This document shows, piece by piece, positions 9,961 to 19,918 of a stretch of 64,000 bases of DNA (positions are counted from its first letter, which is position 1; every line of letters begins with the position of its first letter). The stretch lies in assembly GCF_000372725.1 (NCBI RefSeq), contig NW_005195085.1, positions 61,636 to 125,635 on the forward strand, read 5' to 3'. This stretch comes from Emiliania huxleyi CCMP1516. Taxonomy: Eukaryota > Haptophyta > Isochrysidales > Noelaerhabdaceae. A model generated the notes under the pieces. It was not told the DNA's origin, did not search any database, and was given only the letters and a program-made list of their open reading frames with translations. Both the position numbers and the translations under genes were made by a program.

Positions 9961-11290
9961 AACCTGGTTTGTGGAGCTCCCACAGATGTTCTGACAGAGA
10001 CCTGGCCGTTCTGACAGCGTTCTGACAGCGTTCTGACAATGTTCTGACAGTGTTCTGACAACGTTCTGACAGCGCAAAATCCTCCCCTCTCTTCACAGCT
10101 CAGGGGCTCTGACATTCCCAGTTGCCCCGCTCCTTCCCTCTTCCTGTCTTGAAGTCTCCCTCCGAGCGAGCCACGGACGGACTCAACACACACAGCACGT
10201 CCTCCCAAGCGCCAAGGCGACACTCTCACGTTGAGGCGTAGGCCTTGTTCTGACACAAACTTGGTCCCCGTTCTGACACAAACTTCAACTTTCAACTTCG
10301 AGTCCAAGTTCGCTGTTCTGACAATCTGTTCTGACAATTTAAAAAGAAATGCGCGCAAACACCAAGCGGGAGCGCAAACAGCTGTAACCGTCGAGCAGGA
10401 GCACGCCAAGACCGCCATGCTGGCTCGAGGCAGCAAACGCGCTCTTGGGATGGTCTGCTCCGCAGCCAGGAGCCCCGCGACAGAGCCGAAGAAGCCGCGG
10501 CCCGGCAGCAGCAGGCCGAAACGCCGCAGCACAAAGCGCAATGCGCGGGCCCGGCGGTCCAGGTAGACGCGAAGGCTGCATCCAAGACGGCAGCCTCGGG
10601 TCACGCGCGACCGAACGTGCCGCTTGCGCCGCCGCCGCGCCGTTCTTTGGCACCACCGCCAAACGGCCCTTGCTCCTCCGCGACACTCGCCGCAGAGACG
10701 GCGCTTGTCGCCGCCAAAGCAATAGCAACAGCGGTGGCAGCGAGACTTAACGTCGGCAGTGCGGCCTCGCCGCAGCCTGGCCGGCGCTCGCCTTGCCCTG
10801 GCCAGGCGGCCGAGCAGGCGGTGCCCGCAGCCGAGGCAGATCAGCGGGATGGGCTCGAGCGGGCGCCGCCGCCGCCTGGCGCCGCGCCCGCAAAGGAGCC
10901 TGCAAATAGGCGGGGGCGATCGGCGAGGCGGTGGCGCTCGCACCAGCCGTCTTGCAGATGTTCACACTTCGCCCGCTCTCGGGCAGTGCTGGCAACGTTC
11001 TGACAGTACCCTACCCACAAAAGTGTTCTGACAGCGTTCTGACAGCGTTCTGACAGCGTTCTGACAGCGTTCTGACAGTGTTCTGACAGCCGTTCTGACA
11101 GCTTTCCGACGGTAATTTACAGTTAAGACTCACCATCTGGTCTGATTAAAGGAGAGCGATCTCAGTGTCGGTTACAGCAGAAAGATTCCTTAATTCTCTC
11201 CACTCCAAAAAAAGTCCGGTGGGGAACCGACATCATGGCCCCGAATGCCGTGCTCTCAAGGTCATCTGTGGGAGCTCCACAAACCAGGTT
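9961..11290. mobile_element. 1.33-kb element with perfect 27-bp inverted ends and GTTCTGACAG arrays
   Basis: 9961-9987 and 11264-11290 are perfect inverted repeats (core ggtttgtggagctccc). ACCA directly precedes and follows the element, a possible 4-bp target duplication. Inside, tandem 10-11 bp units gttctgacag(c) fill 9989-10078, recur singly at 10240-10335, and again fill 10998-11107. The centre (10340-10980) is GC-rich with no convincing enzyme; a Lys/Arg-rich frame at 10350-10566 is the best candidate. Looks non-autonomous, in the manner of a foldback or MITE-like element. Confidence 0.6.
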
Positions 11291-11810
11291 ACCAGAGCAC
11301 ACGTGTGTCGTGTGTGGATCTCTGCGTGCTTCTCGCCGCCTCCCCGCCTCCGCGGCCCAAGTTGATGGCGGGCAAGTGATCGACGACCACATGCAATCTC
11401 CCCCCACGGCCGTTTTTTGTCGACGCGCCGGGAACGTGGGCTACGTGTAGTAATTCGTCCTACTCTCTCGTCAACGTTGGCGCCGTGTAGGTAGAGTAAG
11501 GTCTACTCGCGTTGATCACTTAGACCGCGTAAAGCACCCCAGCCTGGCTAGCCAGGTTTAGACCCGCAAAGAACTTGGACTACTACACCCAACCAGTGCC
11601 GGATCGCGCAGCCTCGGGCGAGCTCGGGCCGCGCCGCGCGCGATCTCCCAGGCGATACTCGCGCTATCTCGGGCGATCTCAGCTGAGCTCTCAAGGCGCT
11701 CGGCGGGTGCGTAGCGCTTGCGCCACTCGGGATAGCGCCCAAATATCGCCCAAATCAAGGGCGCTGCCGGGCGCCGCCGGGCGCCGCCGCCTCACAAGCA
11801 CAGCAGTGTT

Positions 11811-12344
11811 TCACGGCCCCAAGCCGAGCCGAGCCATCGTGGCCGCCATCGCCGCCGGGGAGCTGAGCAGCGGCGGCGCCACCCCGCTGTCCTCGCTCGC
11901 AGCCGTCCAGGCGGCCGCATACACGACGAGCCCCTCAAACGGCGGGTGCATCCCTTGCGGGCAGCCCTGCTTGAGCTGCCGCTCCACGAGGGCGACGTGC
12001 TCGGTGAGCCCCTGCCCGCACATGACGGCCACGGCGGCAAGCCCGTAGTCGGCGAGCTCTTCGATGAAGACGCCGATCCGAATCGGCGCGTGCTCCAGCG
12101 CCTTGGGAGACGCGTGGCCATTCGGCGGCCTGTCACAGATGTCGGCGTTCCGGTTGTCCACCATCTGGAAGTCCATGCACTGCACCTCGTCAGACAGGCC
12201 GTAGACGAGGGTCAGCATCAGGCACTGTCCTCCCTGAAACGGAACCAGCGACGCTCGCACCTCCACCCGCTTCCTCTCGCCCTCTTGCAGCGCCGCCGCG
12301 ACGTGCTCGGCGGCGGCCCGGAAGCGGGTCGGCCCATAGATCAT
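11811..12344 (-). CDS. Hypothetical protein, 177 residues
   Basis: ATG at 12344 begins IYGPTRFRAAAEHVAAAL and the frame closes at 11811. Composition is balanced (no runs), with a Cys-Met-Asp region (DEVQCMDFQMVDNRNADICD) and an Ala-rich C-terminus, so it reads as a real soluble protein. The same frame is coding-like just upstream (KGWIDWKRAS), and an exon ending GREFIEEIL near 12480-12520 may precede it across an intron of about 110 bp, though the splice phase could not be matched. No family recognised. The region below it to 11450 holds nothing convincing. Confidence 0.5.
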   Translation of the reverse strand: MIYGPTRFRAAAEHVAAALQEGERKRVEVRASLVPFQGGQCLMLTLVYGLSDEVQCMDFQMVDNRNADICDRPPNGHASPKALEHAPIRIGVFIEELADYGLAAVAVMCGQGLTEHVALVERQLKQGCPQGMHPPFEGLVVYAAAWTAASEDSGVAPPLLSSPAAMAATMARLGLGP

Positions 12345-12529
12345 GCTTGCTCTTTTCCAGTCGATCCACCCCTTGGCCGGTCAGCACGTTTGCCGTCGAT
12401 GGGCGCTAGCCCCCGCCGCGACGGCTGCTGGTTCATATCACGCAGCGTCTGGACACTGGAGCAGCACACGGCGCATCCCCTACAGGATCTCTTCGATAAA
12501 CTCCCTCCCGCGCAGCGTCGCCGTGCACT

Positions 12530-13005
12530 CCCCGTGCACTCGATAGCACTCGGTAGCACTCGGTAGCACTCACAGAGCACTCCCCGTGCACTCGATAGCA
12601 CTCGGTAGCACTCAAAAGCACTCACAGAGCACTCCCCGTGCACTCGATAGCACTCGGTAGCACTCGAAAGCACTCACAGAGCACTCACCGTGCACTCCCC
12701 GTGCACTCGATAGCACTCGGTAGCACTCGGTAGCACTCACAGAGCACTCCCCGTGCACTCCATAGCACTCCGAAGCACTCGGTAGCACTCACAGAGCACT
12801 CCCCGTGCACTCCCCGTGCACTCGATAGCACTCGGTAGCACTCGGTAGCACTCAAAAGCACTCGCAGAGCACTCCCTGTGCACTCGATAGCACTCGGTAG
12901 CACTCAAAAGCACTCACAGAGCACTCCCCGTGCACTCCCCGTGCACTCGATAGCACTCGATAGCACTCGGTAGCACTCAAAAGCACTCACAGAGCACTCC
13001 TCTCC
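12530..13005. repeat. 11-bp minisatellite (ggtagcactc type) with higher-order units
   Basis: Roughly 475 bp of 10-11 bp units (cggtagcactc, cgatagcactc, aaaagcactc, agagcactcc, cgtgcactc) arranged in recurring blocks of about 50-60 bp. It abuts the 3' end of the minus-strand frame at 12977-13561, which runs into it. Confidence 0.95.
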
Positions 13006-13561
13006 AGGTGCAGAGCCCGCCCACGCGCAGGTCGTCGAGCGTGTCGGCGAAAGAGTATGTTGGCCTGGTGGCGTAAGCCTTGCGCTCAGAGCATTGACCC
13101 GAGGCGATCGTAGTTCGCTTGACGGTGGAGGTGATCGTCACGTCCCCGATCGGCTGCCCGGCCTCGTCGCAGAGGCGGACGGGCGTCTGATTGCCCACAG
13201 TCATGCACTCGCCCGCCTGGTTGCCGCCGTCGACCGCCTGTCCCGGAAGGCAGCACGGCGTGCCAACGCTCTCAACGATGATCACGACGCCGGTGTTGAG
13301 CACGACGTCATCCTGCTTGTATTCGAACGTCCACAGCGGGTGCGGTGCGGCGAGGCTCTTGTCGCATTCCAGATCAGGCACGCCGCCACACCAGCCGAAC
13401 TTGTAGTTTACCGATTGATCCATGGTCGTCGACGAGGTTGTGGTCTGCGAGAAGACGTTGGAGGTGGTCTGCGCGGTGCCGAAACCTGTCGACGCACTGA
13501 CGCTTTTGCCGATTGCCACCTCGGTCGACGCGCCGCTCGCCAGCTCTGTGGTGGTCGCCAT
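12977..13561 (-). CDS. Hypothetical Thr/Ser-rich, Cys-containing protein
   Basis: ATG at 13561 opens ATTTELASGASTEVAIGKSV and runs to a stop at 12977 inside the minisatellite. After a Thr/Ser-rich start the body contains paired Cys (WCGGVPDLECD, GTPCCLPGQ, GECMTVGNQTPVRLCDEAGQ) and a closing region VTITSTVKRTTIASGQC. This looks like an extracellular or vesicular beta-rich domain, but there is no clear signal peptide. It overlaps the 3' part of the TPR gene in another frame, and a 19-bp imperfect tandem duplication (caccacagagc) lies at the overlap; the two may be one gene with a frameshift or an unseen splice. Confidence 0.5.
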   Translation of the reverse strand: MATTTELASGASTEVAIGKSVSASTGFGTAQTTSNVFSQTTTSSTTMDQSVNYKFGWCGGVPDLECDKSLAAPHPLWTFEYKQDDVVLNTGVVIIVESVGTPCCLPGQAVDGGNQAGECMTVGNQTPVRLCDEAGQPIGDVTITSTVKRTTIASGQCSERKAYATRPTYSFADTLDDLRVGGLCTWRGVLCECF

Positions 13562-14181
13562 GCTCTGTGGTGGAGCAGTGCGAGCGACTCTGCCGGGTAC
13601 ATGCTGCGCGCGAGAGGATACTCGCGGATCTGCTGCCGCAACTCGGCCGCCGCCTCTCGTCGCCCGAGCGCCTCGAGCGCCTTCACAACGCGGTGGTGGC
13701 CCTTGAGATACTCTGGGTTCGCGTCGGCCGCGCGCCGCGCGCTGCGCAGCGCCCTGTCTGGGGCGCCCGCCAAGAGCAGCGCCTGTGCGCGATTCGCCCA
13801 CGCGACGGCGGCACCCTTGTTTGGGAACTTGGCCGTCCACGAGCCGCCGTCAGGAAGCTGCATGTCTCGTTGCGTATGCTGCACAGGAAGACGCTCGACC
13901 AAGGACGTCCACAGCAGGTCTTCGTTCTCGACAAACTGGCGCTGCGCGGATCCCTCGGGCCAGGCCTCGAGGGCAGAGATGAAGGCTTGGATGGCCCCAC
14001 CCTCGAGAGGTCCCATGGCGAGTAACGCCGCATCGCGGTAGAGCTTCGCAGCGCCCAGGTGGTCGCCCTCCTTGAGCCGCTTGTTGCCCTCCTCCTTGGG
14101 CTGCTCCCACGCTGCGTCGAGCTCGAGCGCGAGATGGTCAGCCGTGCTGAAATCCTTCCAGCGACTCGCGCCGTGCATCAT
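13408..14181 (-). CDS. TPR-type helical repeat protein
   Basis: ATG at 14181 (MMHGASRWKDF). Residues ~25-50 (EEGNKRLKEGDHLGAAKLYR) and ~110-160 (AVAWANRAQALLLAGAPDRA, then YLKGHHRVVKALEALGRREA) are tetratricopeptide helices of the Hsp-cochaperone type, which usually bind the C-termini of chaperones or other partners. The frame becomes Arg/Pro-rich after ~residue 205 and closes at 13408; this tail is probably not translated as such, because another frame (12977-13561) is coding there. Upstream lies a duplicated TATA-containing segment (14221-14400). Confidence 0.65.
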   Translation of the reverse strand: MMHGASRWKDFSTADHLALELDAAWEQPKEEGNKRLKEGDHLGAAKLYRDAALLAMGPLEGGAIQAFISALEAWPEGSAQRQFVENEDLLWTSLVERLPVQHTQRDMQLPDGGSWTAKFPNKGAAVAWANRAQALLLAGAPDRALRSARRAADANPEYLKGHHRVVKALEALGRREAAAELRQQIREYPLARSMYPAESLALLHHRAWRPPQSWRAARRPRWQSAKASVRRQVSAPRRPPPTSSRRPQPRRRPWINR

Positions 14182-14220
14182 GCCGCGGAAGTCTGGCACA
14201 GGAGCCCGCGTTATGCACAA

Positions 14221-14400
14221 GACCGGTGTCGAAGCGCGGCAGACGGCACAGCCCTCTTGCGCGCGGGGGCGGCGGCTGAGAGAGTTTTCTTCTTTTATAT
14301 ATCCAAAAGGAACCGGTGTCGAAGCGCGGCAGACGGCACAGCCCTCTTGCGTGCGGGGGCGGCGGCCAAAAGAGTTTTCTTCTTTTATATATCCAAAAGG
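14221..14400 (-). promoter_or_regulatory. Tandemly duplicated 90-bp promoter-like unit with TATA box
   Basis: 14221-14310 and 14311-14400 are two copies of a 90-bp unit. Read on the minus strand each ends in a canonical TATA element, GATATATAAAAG (14303-14292 and 14393-14382), 110 and 200 bp upstream of the TPR start codon. The copies differ at only a few bases. Confidence 0.6.
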
Positions 14401-14424
14401 AGGGCTACACGACGAGAGAGAGAG

Positions 14425-14870
14425 AATTCTTGATACGAAACCACGACGACACACACCAGTCGACTCGCATCGGTTGCCTCCATGAACGGCGGAGCTATTC
14501 TCGCGCCCACACCACACCTGGCTCCAACGTGGACACGCCCATAGCTGGGGACACTACTAGGTCACGCATGGCATCACAGAAGTTTTATCTCTGGGCCCCG
14601 AAAGGCATCTCTAGCAGTGTCGTTACACATGCCCCCTCCCCTCCTGGGCGCATGCGCCTCACGTCTCGCCAGAGCATAAGCCCTTGGCGTGTGGCGAGAC
14701 GAGTTTTTCGCCATCGCAGCGAGCAGCAAGCCGCCCGCCGCAAACAGCCGGAGGCATCGCCACGGCACTGACTGCGCCGCGATCCCGCACCCGTCGACGA
14801 AGCTCCCCCCGCGGAAGACCGCGCGTAGCGACGCCTTGACGATCGAGATGAGCGCGCTCGAGGCTCGCCC
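14425..14870 (+). repeat. Dispersed repeat, inverted partner at 37905-38350
   Basis: About 450 bp, high identity to the reverse complement of 37905-38350. Landmarks: gtcgactcgcatcggttgcc, ctatgggcgtgtcc (reverse), aaagcctttcggggccc-like region. Both copies keep a frame reading SIVKASLRAVFRGGSFVDG, suggesting a protein-coding ancestor. Confidence 0.85.
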
Positions 14871-15089
14871 ACCTACTGCCCCTGAGAGTTGGTTATGAGT
14901 GGGCTCGGCTCCCCCCCTTGGGATCGAAGCTTCCACGACCTCACACCCAACACCACAGGTGGGATCAGAGAGAGACCCCGCACCGGACACCGCCCGGGCA
15001 CAGACCCCCTACCCATCGGATCGCACAGGGCCCCCTCGGAGCAGCCCACACACAATCACGCATCGGCAGAATTAGTGCCTGAGTCAGGC

Positions 15090-15415
15090 AGACAGCACAG
15101 ACAAGGAGAGGAGAGAGAGGAGAGAGAGAGAGAGGAGAGGGGAGAGGGTGAGGGTGTGAACACACGTGTGGAGAGGGAGGGTGTCTGTGGTGGGCTGTAG
15201 TCATACTACGTGGTTAAAACCACGCGCCCCTCAGGAGCTTAAGGTAGAGTGTAGCGTCTGAGACGCCTCGGTGCCTCCCACCGGCGTGAAGACCATCCGG
15301 ATCTACCGAGCTCGTCCGGCTCCGGACGGACCCGTCCCCGCGATGGCCCACGGTCCTCCGTCGCCTGGTTGAACCCCCTGCCTCCCGGTTGACCCCCCGG
15401 TCCCCGTACACGACC
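15090..15415 (-). repeat. Dispersed repeat, inverted partner at 7500-7910
   Basis: Order and sequence (ggcgcgtggttttaaccacg, cccaccacagacaccctccc, CT-rich tract, ggtgtcttcacgc-like region) mirror 7500-7910. The palindromic gtggttttaaccac is kept in both. Confidence 0.85.
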
Positions 15416-15950
15416 ATGAAATAAACTCAAAGTCCACCACAGCCACCAGCCTCCACCTCCACCCGCGAGCCGCCACCGCTGCCGCCCGCGACGCCGCCCG
15501 CCGCGTCGGATAGCCGCGACGCGCGCATCGAGTCGCGTCGGAGAGCCGCGCCGCACCAGCATCAGCATCTGCACCACCAGCAGCAGCAGCAGCACCACCA
15601 CCACCACCCGAGAGAGAAGCGCACCTGCCCGACGCCGCCCGCCGCGTCAGACGCTCGCGACGCGCGCGTCGAGCCCAGTCGCACAGCCGCGCCGCGCCAG
15701 CAGCAGCATCGGCACCAGCAGCAGCAGCACCACCACCACCAACAGCAACAGAGACAGGCAGTGCAGGCGCAGAGGCGCTCGCAGAGCGGCGCTCAGCGCC
15801 GCGCACGCCACGCTGCGGACCGTCGGACGAGCGCACCGTACGTCGGCGGCGAGCCGCGTCGCCAGCCGTCTCGCGAGAGAGCGGCGCCGCCGCGTGCGCG
15901 CAGCAGCCGCCGCGGCAGAGGCGAGCCGCGGCGACGTCCGCACTAACGGA
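15416..15950 (-). repeat. Dispersed repeat, inverted partner at 30060-30615
   Basis: From aataaactcaaagtccacca to the (c/a)gcagccgccgcggca tract this matches the reverse complement of 30060-30615. In both copies one frame reads an Arg-rich stretch (RRRSLARRLATRLAADV versus RRRSLERRLAPRLAADA) followed by a Leu/Val run. Confidence 0.85.
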
Positions 15951-16082
15951 TAACGGCCATTGGCTCTCTCTCTCTCTCTCTCTACACGACGCTAACTGGC
16001 ACGCGCTTTTTTTCTTTTTTCGCGAGCTCTCTCCCGCCTCGCGGGGCCAGGTGTGTGTCCCGCTGGTACACCTCGTTCTCCC

Positions 16083-17810
16083 ATGACCCCGCCTCCCGTC
16101 TCGTACGTCGACCGCCTGGGCACGACCTACCCGCTCAACTCGCCTCGCTGGTGCGCCGACGCCGCCGAGGCCGACGGCTCTCCCATGCCGCTCATGCTCA
16201 CCGATCGCACGGGAGGCATCACCCGCAGCCAGATAGACGCCTCTGTGCGCTCCCTCTGGCGGTACTCCGCGTCCTTCCCGCTGGAGTGCGCCTCTCCCAT
16301 CTCGCTCGGCGAGGGCTGCACGCCGCTCGTCCGCCGCCCCTTCGGATCCGGCGGCGGCGAGGTCGAGACCCAGCGTGCGCTTGGTCGAGGGGCGGGAAGG
16401 TGCGCCTCGTCACGGCGCACGCGGTGAACAGGTCCACTTCAAGTGCGAGTGGTTCAACCCGACGTGCTCGTTTAAGGACCGCGGCGCCAGCGTGATGCTC
16501 TCCCTCCTCAGGCAGCAGGGCGTCACGCACGTGCTGGAGGACTCGAGCGGCAACGGCGGTGTCCAGGAAGTGTCTAGGAGGTGTCTAGGAAGTGTCTAGG
16601 TGCTGGAGGACTCGAGCGGCAACGGCGGTGCCGCGGTCGCGTGCTACGCCACCGCCGGCGGGCTCGGCGCAACCATCATGGCGCCGTCGTCGACGAGTCC
16701 GGCGAAGACGGTGGCGATGCGAGCGTACGGCGCCGAGGTCGAGCTCATCCCGGGCTCGCGCCAGGCGACCGCCGACGCCGCGGTGGCGGCGCACGGCCGC
16801 GAAGGGCGGGGCGGCGGCAGCGTCTTTTACGCGAGCCACGCGTGGCACCCGTTCTTCCTGCAGGGCACGAAGACGCTTGCCTACGAGCTCTGGGAGGATC
16901 TCGGCTTCCGCGCGCCCGACAACGTCATCCTCCCGACCGGCTCGTCGAGCTGTGAACAGCGTCTCTTCACACCGTCTTAGTGCTTGTTGAAAGTAAGCGT
17001 TCAATCAATTCCCCCGAACCCAGGGGCGGGGCCGGGTACTCGGAACGTCATGGGGTGCGACATCGGGTTTGGGGAGCTGCTCGCCGCGGGCGAGATCTCG
17101 AGGCGGCCTCGCCTCTTTTGCGCCCAGCCGCTGGCTTGCTCGCCGATTTGCACCGCCTTCCTCGAGGAGAGCGGCCGCAGCGACGGCAAGCCGACCCCCG
17201 AGGAGTGGAACGCGCCTGTCGCCACCATCGCCGAGGGGGCGTCCATCGCTCGGCCGGTGAAGAAGAGAAGAGAAGAGAAGAGACGAGAAGTGACGAGACG
17301 AGGAGGGAAGAGTCGAGGTGGCGTCCATCGCTCGGCCGGTGCGAGATGAGGGGAGATGAGGGGAGATGCGGGGAGATGAGGGGAGATGTGGCATCCATCG
17401 CTCGGCCGGTGCGGCTGCGCGAGCCGTGCGACGCTAGTTAGTATCCCATCATGAGTCATTATTACATGAGTTGTAGGTGCGGCTGCGCGAGACGTGCGAC
17501 GCGCTGCGGCGCAGCGGCGGAGGGGCGGTGCGAGTGGCGGAGGGGGCGATCAAGGCAGCGACGCTCGAGCTCGCGAGGAGCGGGCTGTACGTCGAGCCGA
17601 CTTGCGCGCAGGCCGCCGCCGCCTACCACGAGCTTCTCGCCTCGGGCGCCATCCAGCCGGCCGAGGTGGCGGTGGTGCTGCTCACCGGGACGGGTCTAGG
17701 AAGCGTCTCGGAAGTGTCTAGGAAGCGTCTAGGTGACGGTGGTCGTGCTCACCGGGACGGGCGTCAAGGCGACGCCGCGCGTGGCCGAGATCCTCGGGGT
17801 CGAGCTGTGA
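16083..17810 (+). CDS. Threonine synthase-like PLP enzyme, six exons
   Basis: Exons 16083-16361, 16432-16530, 16600-16951, 17024-17256, 17477-17665 and 17733-17810 join to 409 residues. Threonine synthase turns O-phosphohomoserine into threonine with pyridoxal phosphate. Seen: LGEGCTPLV, the PLP lysine in TCSFKDRGAS, the phosphate-loop SSGNGGAAVA, YASHAWHPFFLQGTKT, ILPTG and GCDIGFGELL. Length matches archaeal-type enzymes. ATG 16083 is the first Met in frame after a CT tract (15965-15990). All introns are GT-AG; four are 67-72 bp. Introns at 16531, 17257-17476 and 17666 start with copies of the next exon's beginning. Substrate specificity within the fold-type II PLP family is inferred. Confidence 0.85.
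17238..17476 (+). other. Composite intron with three copies of one exon border
   Basis: The exon end gcgtccatcgctcggccg occurs at 17239-17256, 17321-17338 and (one change) 17391-17408. The start of the next exon, gtgcggctgcgcgag, occurs at 17409 and 17477. Between copies lie purine-rich (aagaagagaagag), gagatgagggg and AT-rich spacers. Any of several GT...AG pairs could be used; removing 17257-17476 keeps the protein continuous. Confidence 0.85.
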
Positions 17811-19210
17811 GGCGACCCGGCCACAGGCGGCGCCAGACAATCGCCAGAGGCGAGCGGCACAGAGCGGACGCGCGGGCGGGCGGGGCCGCCCTAGGTGAGA
17901 GCGTGCGTGCGGCGTATGGGCGGTCTGCGCCCGGTGCGCGGTGCCAGTGCCACACAAACTCAGAGCCCCGGCGCTTTGGGGGACACGCTTCGAAGTTCCG
18001 GTTCCCTACCGCATGCTAACGGTAGAGTACAGCATCGGCCCGGAGGGCCGGGTGCGCAGGTAAAGCCGTAGAGGTAGGGCTGGCCTGGGGGGCCTCAGGT
18101 AAAGGTAAACCTGTCTCAGACCGCCGGAGGTAGAGGTAAACGGAGCCCACGTGAGGGGAGGTAAAAACGTACACCGTGGCCCCGCGCGGAGGGCTCGAGG
18201 TGGGACGACGCAAGGCCGCGAGAGCGCTTCGCCAGCGGCGCGCCTGCCCGGCCATGGACCAGGCTTCACCGCCGCTTGCCGACGGCTGATCGCATCGCCT
18301 ACCGCATCGCGAATGACCAGTGCCGCGACCACTTGACCTTGCACTGCCCGCCTGCTGACCCGGTGCAAACTGCAAAGAATCTGCGTCTCAGCTCTTCGCG
18401 CCCGCATTGATTGTGCATGATTACTCAAGTGGCTCGAATTGGCAATTGGTCGCAAATGGTGGGCACGCTCGCAGCGCGGGGCGCCTGGCGGCGCCCATTT
18501 TGTGAAATGTCGGCCACTCACCTAAGCGGCTCTCAGAAACACTCGTGCGGCTGCGCATTTTATTTTCTCGGCGAGTAAGAATCGCAGATGATGTTGTATC
18601 GAGATCTCAACATCTCTCGAGGCGAGATCACGCACAGGTAAATCACGGCTACGTCGCTCAGAGGTAGAGGTAAAGGGCCCACGGCTGCGCCCAGAGGTAA
18701 AGGTAAGAGGGCCGCAGTACGGCAGGCCCTTGCGGCAAATGGGCCCGACTCGACGCACTCGTCAAAGGGCCACGCCGACGTCACCGCGAATCTCGGGCCC
18801 GCCGAAATGGCCGACTTTAATCTGTCGCCAACCTCGCGCTTGCACTTCGGCTGATCCGAAGCCACTGCCCCGCATGAGGGGCTGCTGGCTGCTGCAGCGC
18901 CGGTCCGGGAGCCAGAGCGTATAGCTGTTATAGTCCAAAGTAAAACAGTCAACCGAGATGTCACGCCACACGCTCTAACGAAAGTGGACAAACAACAACA
19001 ACTGGGGGCGGACACACCATGCGAGACAGCTGCGAGTGAGCACATGCAGCGCGTGTTTTTGGCGAGTGACGTTGTGTGTGCACACAGTCAACAACGCCGC
19101 CTCTAATCACACTTGCCCCCGCGCTTCTCCTCGAATCACTACGCGGTCCTTCTCGCCAGCTCGTGGGGCGTGCCGTCGGGTACAATATAAAGAAGGCTTC
19201 CGATCTCCGC
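17811..19210. repeat. Repeat-bearing intergenic region (aggtaaaggtaa clusters)
   Basis: Clusters of gaggtagaggtaaa / aggtaaaggtaa lie at 18058-18165 and 18640-18710, each beside ggagccc/gggccc boxes, suggesting one dispersed family. No frame with a recognisable domain was found in this 1.4 kb. Confidence 0.55.
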
Positions 19211-19543
19211 TTAGCACAAAATAGGCAGCATCTTGCAGATGCCTGCCGCAGTAGCCTCGATGAGCCCCGGCGGGGAGGGTGGTGGCGAGGGCGGCGAGGG
19301 CGGCGAGGGTGGCGAGGGCGGCGACGGGAACGGCGGGGGGAACAGATTTTCGAAGAAATCGTTCCAGTCGCGACTGCGTGCATCGTTGAAGACGCTGCCG
19401 TCGCCGATCGCACGCTCCTCCGTCGACAGCCCACTCTTCGCAACGGTGCCGGAGAATACGAGCATGGCCAGAACGATCGCTCTGGCCGCGAGCGACAGGG
19501 CGGACCAGTGGCGCGACGGCAGCGCGTCCTCCGTCGTCAGCAT
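19211..19543 (-). CDS. Small signal-anchored Ser/Pro-rich protein
   Basis: ATG at 19543 (LTTEDALPSRHWSALSLAAR) leads into a hydrophobic segment IVLAMLVFSGTVA typical of a signal anchor, then an acidic stretch (GDGSVFNDARSRDWNDFFENLFP) and a (SPP)n run of about 25 residues before the stop at 19211. Such Ser-Pro-Pro stalks join extracellular domains in algal wall or scale proteins; here the stalk ends the frame, so the gene may continue through an unrecognised intron. It lies next to the transposon end at 19799. Confidence 0.45.
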   Translation of the reverse strand: MLTTEDALPSRHWSALSLAARAIVLAMLVFSGTVAKSGLSTEERAIGDGSVFNDARSRDWNDFFENLFPPPFPSPPSPPSPPSPPSPPPSPPGLIEATAAGICKMLPILC

Positions 19544-19798
19544 GGTCCAGGTCCCCTTCAACAATTCGGCGCGAGTTGTTCCCCGCGGATTTGTGTTTCT
19601 TTCTGCAGATAGGCTACAACAGGCGCGATGTGGGCGAAAGCGCGGCGCTCCCCGCGCGCCTTCTACTCGAGTACACTCGGATCCGGCGCGAGTCGTTGCC
19701 GTCGCCGGCGTCGCCGGCGGCCCGGACCCACCGGACTCCGGGTTCCGTTCACGAAAAAAAATGCTGCGGGTCAGTTTTCTCTAGCCTCGACCCCTAGT

Positions 19799-19918
19799 GA
19801 CAGCGGGGTTTGAGGCTGCGGAGTGTATGCCCCCGTGTTGGGGACATGTTTGGGGCATGGGAACTGCAGAGATCACAAGATCAAAGTTTGAAGGGGATTT
19901 TTTCTCGATTTTCTTCGG
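19799..19918 (+). repeat. Left terminal inverted repeat of the transposon
   Basis: About 120 bp; matches the reverse complement of 25635-25752 with a handful of differences, diverging at cgattttcttcgg. On the minus strand a frame from 20146 to 19781 runs through it and may be the transposase's last exon. Confidence 0.85.

Noticed and set aside
13408..13570. Arg/Pro-rich tail of the TPR protein as a domain
   Set aside because: It is an off-frame reading of the adjacent Thr/Ser-rich protein; composition is that of a shadow frame.
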